The notes under the pieces: model-generated | What the model was told of the DNA's origin: nothing | Databases searched by the model: none | What the model saw: the letters and a program-made list of their open reading frames with translations, nothing else | Source: Phycisphaerae bacterium | GTDB taxonomy: Bacteria > Planctomycetota > Phycisphaerae > UBA1845 > Fen-1342 | Assembly (NCBI GenBank): GCA_028279405.1 | Contig: JANQNU010000060.1 | Coordinates: 1-64,000, forward strand | DNA: 64,000 bases | Direction of reading: 5' to 3' | Shown here: one piece after another, positions 61,925 to 64,000 of the stretch | Layout: the number at the start of each line of letters is the position of its first letter | Numbering within the stretch: position 1 is the first letter of the stretch | Made by a program: the position numbers and the translations under genes

Positions 61925-63997
61925 ATGACCGTTCGCTTGCTGTTGTACGGAGCGCTTGGCGTAGCGTGTTGTACGGCCCGGGCCGAGTTGCCCCCTCCTC
62001 CTACGCAGTCGGCGAATGAAGCTCACGACAACCGGGGGCGCGCGCGGCGTGCCGAACATGACGCCTTACTCGACAAGTTGGCGGATGCTTGGTTTGACGC
62101 AAGAGAGCCTCGAATACTTGTGCTCTGTGGCGCCCCGCGCAAATACGTAAACAGGCACTTGTCCCGGCGGTTCGGTCTGTTTCGGCCTGAGACGTCCCAG
62201 CAACTTGAACAAAAAGCGAGGCGAGATGCGGGCAATGAGCGAGCTACGGGAGTCCGTGGTGTTGACCGGGCAACTCTGACGCAACCGGGGACGATTGCAA
62301 GTTCCAACCTATCGTCCCGTCTCTACATTGGCGATGATTTGACCTTGAGCGGAGGTTTCGCATCGAAAATCGAGGCTGCCGTAGTGGGTCTGCTATCCAA
62401 ACGTGAGATGCGAATCGAAAGCGTGCAGGCGGAGGCTGAAGCGCAGCGGCGGCTGCTGACAGTGCTCCAGAACAACGCCGAGTATGATGCGATTGCTGCG
62501 ACGTTCGCCGAGACCAATGCGGATTATGTTCTCTACATCAAACTTCATCCGGAGCCGTTCGCTGACGACGGAACGCCGCGCGTCTCGGTCGAGTTACAGG
62601 TTCATCGTGTGGGCATGCCTGGTTTTGTCGATGCAGATGTATTGCCACCATCGCGCGTCGGATCGGGGAAGCGATTCCTCGATGCCTATGGGAGCCGGAT
62701 CACTGGCTGGTTTGCGAGAGCGATGTTGCGCCAGTTTCAAAGCAAACGCGGCTCTCTGACGCACGTCGTGCTCGTCGGTGGTCAGGCCCTGACACGGCCC
62801 CTCTATCAAGCGGTGCATAAGAACGAGCTCGACGGCATTTTGCGTATCGTGGATCGAGGAGGCAGCGACACGCAGGGTCTGCATCAGTACGATGTTCGGC
62901 ATCGGGGCGATTCGATGCAGTTGTTGTTTACGCTCCAAGACTTCGCACGAGAAAAACTCCAGGTGGAGTTGGTTCGGCAGGATGCGATCGATGGGGCGTT
63001 GACGCTAGGCGTTCAGCCGATCCGAGACAATGCAAACCGCCCGCGCCGACGCTGGGAAACCCTGGCCGATCTCAATGATACGGGACGTGCGGAAGTAATG
63101 GCCGCCGTTGCGGATGCCTACCAAGATCGAGGACGTCCTTCGATTGCCATTGTCATCAACCGGGAGCTGACGGACGTCGAGATACGGGCGATGGATGCCC
63201 AGACACAAAAAGCGGCGGGGCTTGACGCACAGGCAGTGTCCGGTAGGCGTATGGTAGCCTACGGCGCTGCGTTGCGTGGCTTCGACTCTGGCGAAGCACA
63301 GACCGATGCGATGAACACACGTACGATGGAGGACGTTGTACTACGTGTTTTTCGCGAGGAGTACGTTGAAGCAAACATTCAGCTGCGCGATCCGACGACG
63401 GTTGCAGCGCAGATTGCCAAGCAGGCCGACCGAGAGCAGATCGTCTTCGACGATGCGATGATGATGAAGCTGATTCGACAGGCCAACGTTGCCGATCTCG
63501 TGATTTATGGTCTCGGACGTGTGGATCAATCACGGGGGCGCCCGAAGTACAGCTATAGCTTTCGAATGGTGCAAACAGACAATGGCGAGGTCGCGGCGGC
63601 ACACAGCCTCGAATGGACAAAGCGGGAGTTTGCCGCTTCGAGCAATCCTTTCGAGCACATGGCGCGGGAGGTCACGGCCAGGCTGTTGGTTCAGTGTATG
63701 GACGCTTGGGCGCCGCCGGACCAGATCGTCATTGACGTCCTCAACGTCAAGTCATTAGTTCAATTGATGAGGATTCGTGATGTGTTCGACAAACGCATCC
63801 CTGGCGTGGAGCACTGCACGGTCAGCGAGTACACCGGGCAATCGCGAGGATCCATCAAGATCACCTATTCGGCTGGGATGGATCATCTTCTGCGATGGTT
63901 CAGCCAGGAGGCTCAGAGCCTGCCTTTCGAGGTGGCGAGTTCGGACCAATCCCGTTCGCGCCTCAGCATTCGCATTCTCGATGAGCTTCACGACTGA
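61925..63997 (+). CDS. Exported protein of unknown function, partner of the LpoB-like lipoprotein
   Basis: A 690-residue protein. TAGGAGG, overlapping the previous stop, lies 5 bases before the ATG. A signal peptide (LLLYGALGVACCTARA) ends near residue 20. The mature part has repeated alpha/beta units: ADYVLYIKLHPEPF, THVVLVGGQALTRPLYQAVH, LFTLQDFAREKLQVELVRQD, VADLVIYGLGRVDQSRG and a final GSIKITYSAGMDHLLRWFSQ. Several recall the CsgG/LpoB or flagellar FlgT fold, in which alpha/beta units build secretion-linked rings, but no firm match can be made by eye. Several in-gene segments appear duplicated in structure. Joint export with the lipoprotein suggests an envelope complex. Confidence 0.7.
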   Translation: MTVRLLLYGALGVACCTARAELPPPPTQSANEAHDNRGRARRAEHDALLDKLADAWFDAREPRILVLCGAPRKYVNRHLSRRFGLFRPETSQQLEQKARRDAGNERATGVRGVDRATLTQPGTIASSNLSSRLYIGDDLTLSGGFASKIEAAVVGLLSKREMRIESVQAEAEAQRRLLTVLQNNAEYDAIAATFAETNADYVLYIKLHPEPFADDGTPRVSVELQVHRVGMPGFVDADVLPPSRVGSGKRFLDAYGSRITGWFARAMLRQFQSKRGSLTHVVLVGGQALTRPLYQAVHKNELDGILRIVDRGGSDTQGLHQYDVRHRGDSMQLLFTLQDFAREKLQVELVRQDAIDGALTLGVQPIRDNANRPRRRWETLADLNDTGRAEVMAAVADAYQDRGRPSIAIVINRELTDVEIRAMDAQTQKAAGLDAQAVSGRRMVAYGAALRGFDSGEAQTDAMNTRTMEDVVLRVFREEYVEANIQLRDPTTVAAQIAKQADREQIVFDDAMMMKLIRQANVADLVIYGLGRVDQSRGRPKYSYSFRMVQTDNGEVAAAHSLEWTKREFAASSNPFEHMAREVTARLLVQCMDAWAPPDQIVIDVLNVKSLVQLMRIRDVFDKRIPGVEHCTVSEYTGQSRGSIKITYSAGMDHLLRWFSQEAQSLPFEVASSDQSRSRLSIRILDELHD

Positions 63998-64000
63998 CCG

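Overview
The window reads as chromosomal DNA of a planctomycete, probably Phycisphaerae or a close relative. The indications are high GC with low gene density, large Ser/Thr kinases carrying WD40 or TPR sensor regions next to ECF sigma factors of the ALVHEAYLRL (TIGR02999-like) type, secreted proteins ending in dockerin-like GDxNCDG modules or DCNxNGIPDxCD repeats, and a MoxR/DUF58/VWA operon. This placement rests on gene content only; no rRNA or tRNA gene was seen.

Layout. 1-12 kb: two tail-fibre-like surface proteins (one cut by the window edge), a small dockerin-type secreted protein, a TPR kinase (copy A of a duplication), a sigma/WD40-kinase pair on the minus strand, and a secreted metal-dependent phosphoesterase. 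12-16 kb: a 1047-residue TPR kinase with a fossil sigma factor upstream and a fossil TPR tail downstream. 16-31.6 kb: ten consecutive minus-strand genes (ECF sigma, WD40/TPR kinase, tandem thioredoxin protein, MoxR ATPase, DUF58, small membrane protein, two VWA proteins, TPR protein, giant BatD-like protein), closely spaced or overlapping. 31.9-34.3 kb: an IS3 fragment abutting a membrane protein gene, then a lipoprotein. 35-40 kb: a 1575-residue secreted propeller protein, followed by IS3 orfB debris. 40.4-46.5 kb: a TPR membrane protein, an unknown cytoplasmic protein, a lipoprotein with an IPT/TIG-like segment and a broken sigma factor N-terminus. 46.5-53 kb: a 1892-residue mosaic surface protein and a dockerin-type protein. 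53-56 kb: TPR kinase copy B. 56-64 kb: a sigma/kinase pair whose kinase carries an N-terminal zinc-finger-like segment, a secreted protein, and a two-gene operon of an LpoB-like lipoprotein and a 690-residue exported protein.

How it may work together. Sigma/kinase units recur four times, once with the sigma gene decayed. They probably sense envelope or cytoplasmic conditions through TPR or WD40 regions. The longest unit physically links such a pair to a thioredoxin and a complete MoxR/VWA module, suggesting a kinase-controlled envelope quality-control or redox-stress system. The two near-identical kinases about 51 kb apart arose by a segmental duplication whose left end still carries the last codons of the dockerin gene beside copy B, so copy B marks the ancestral location.
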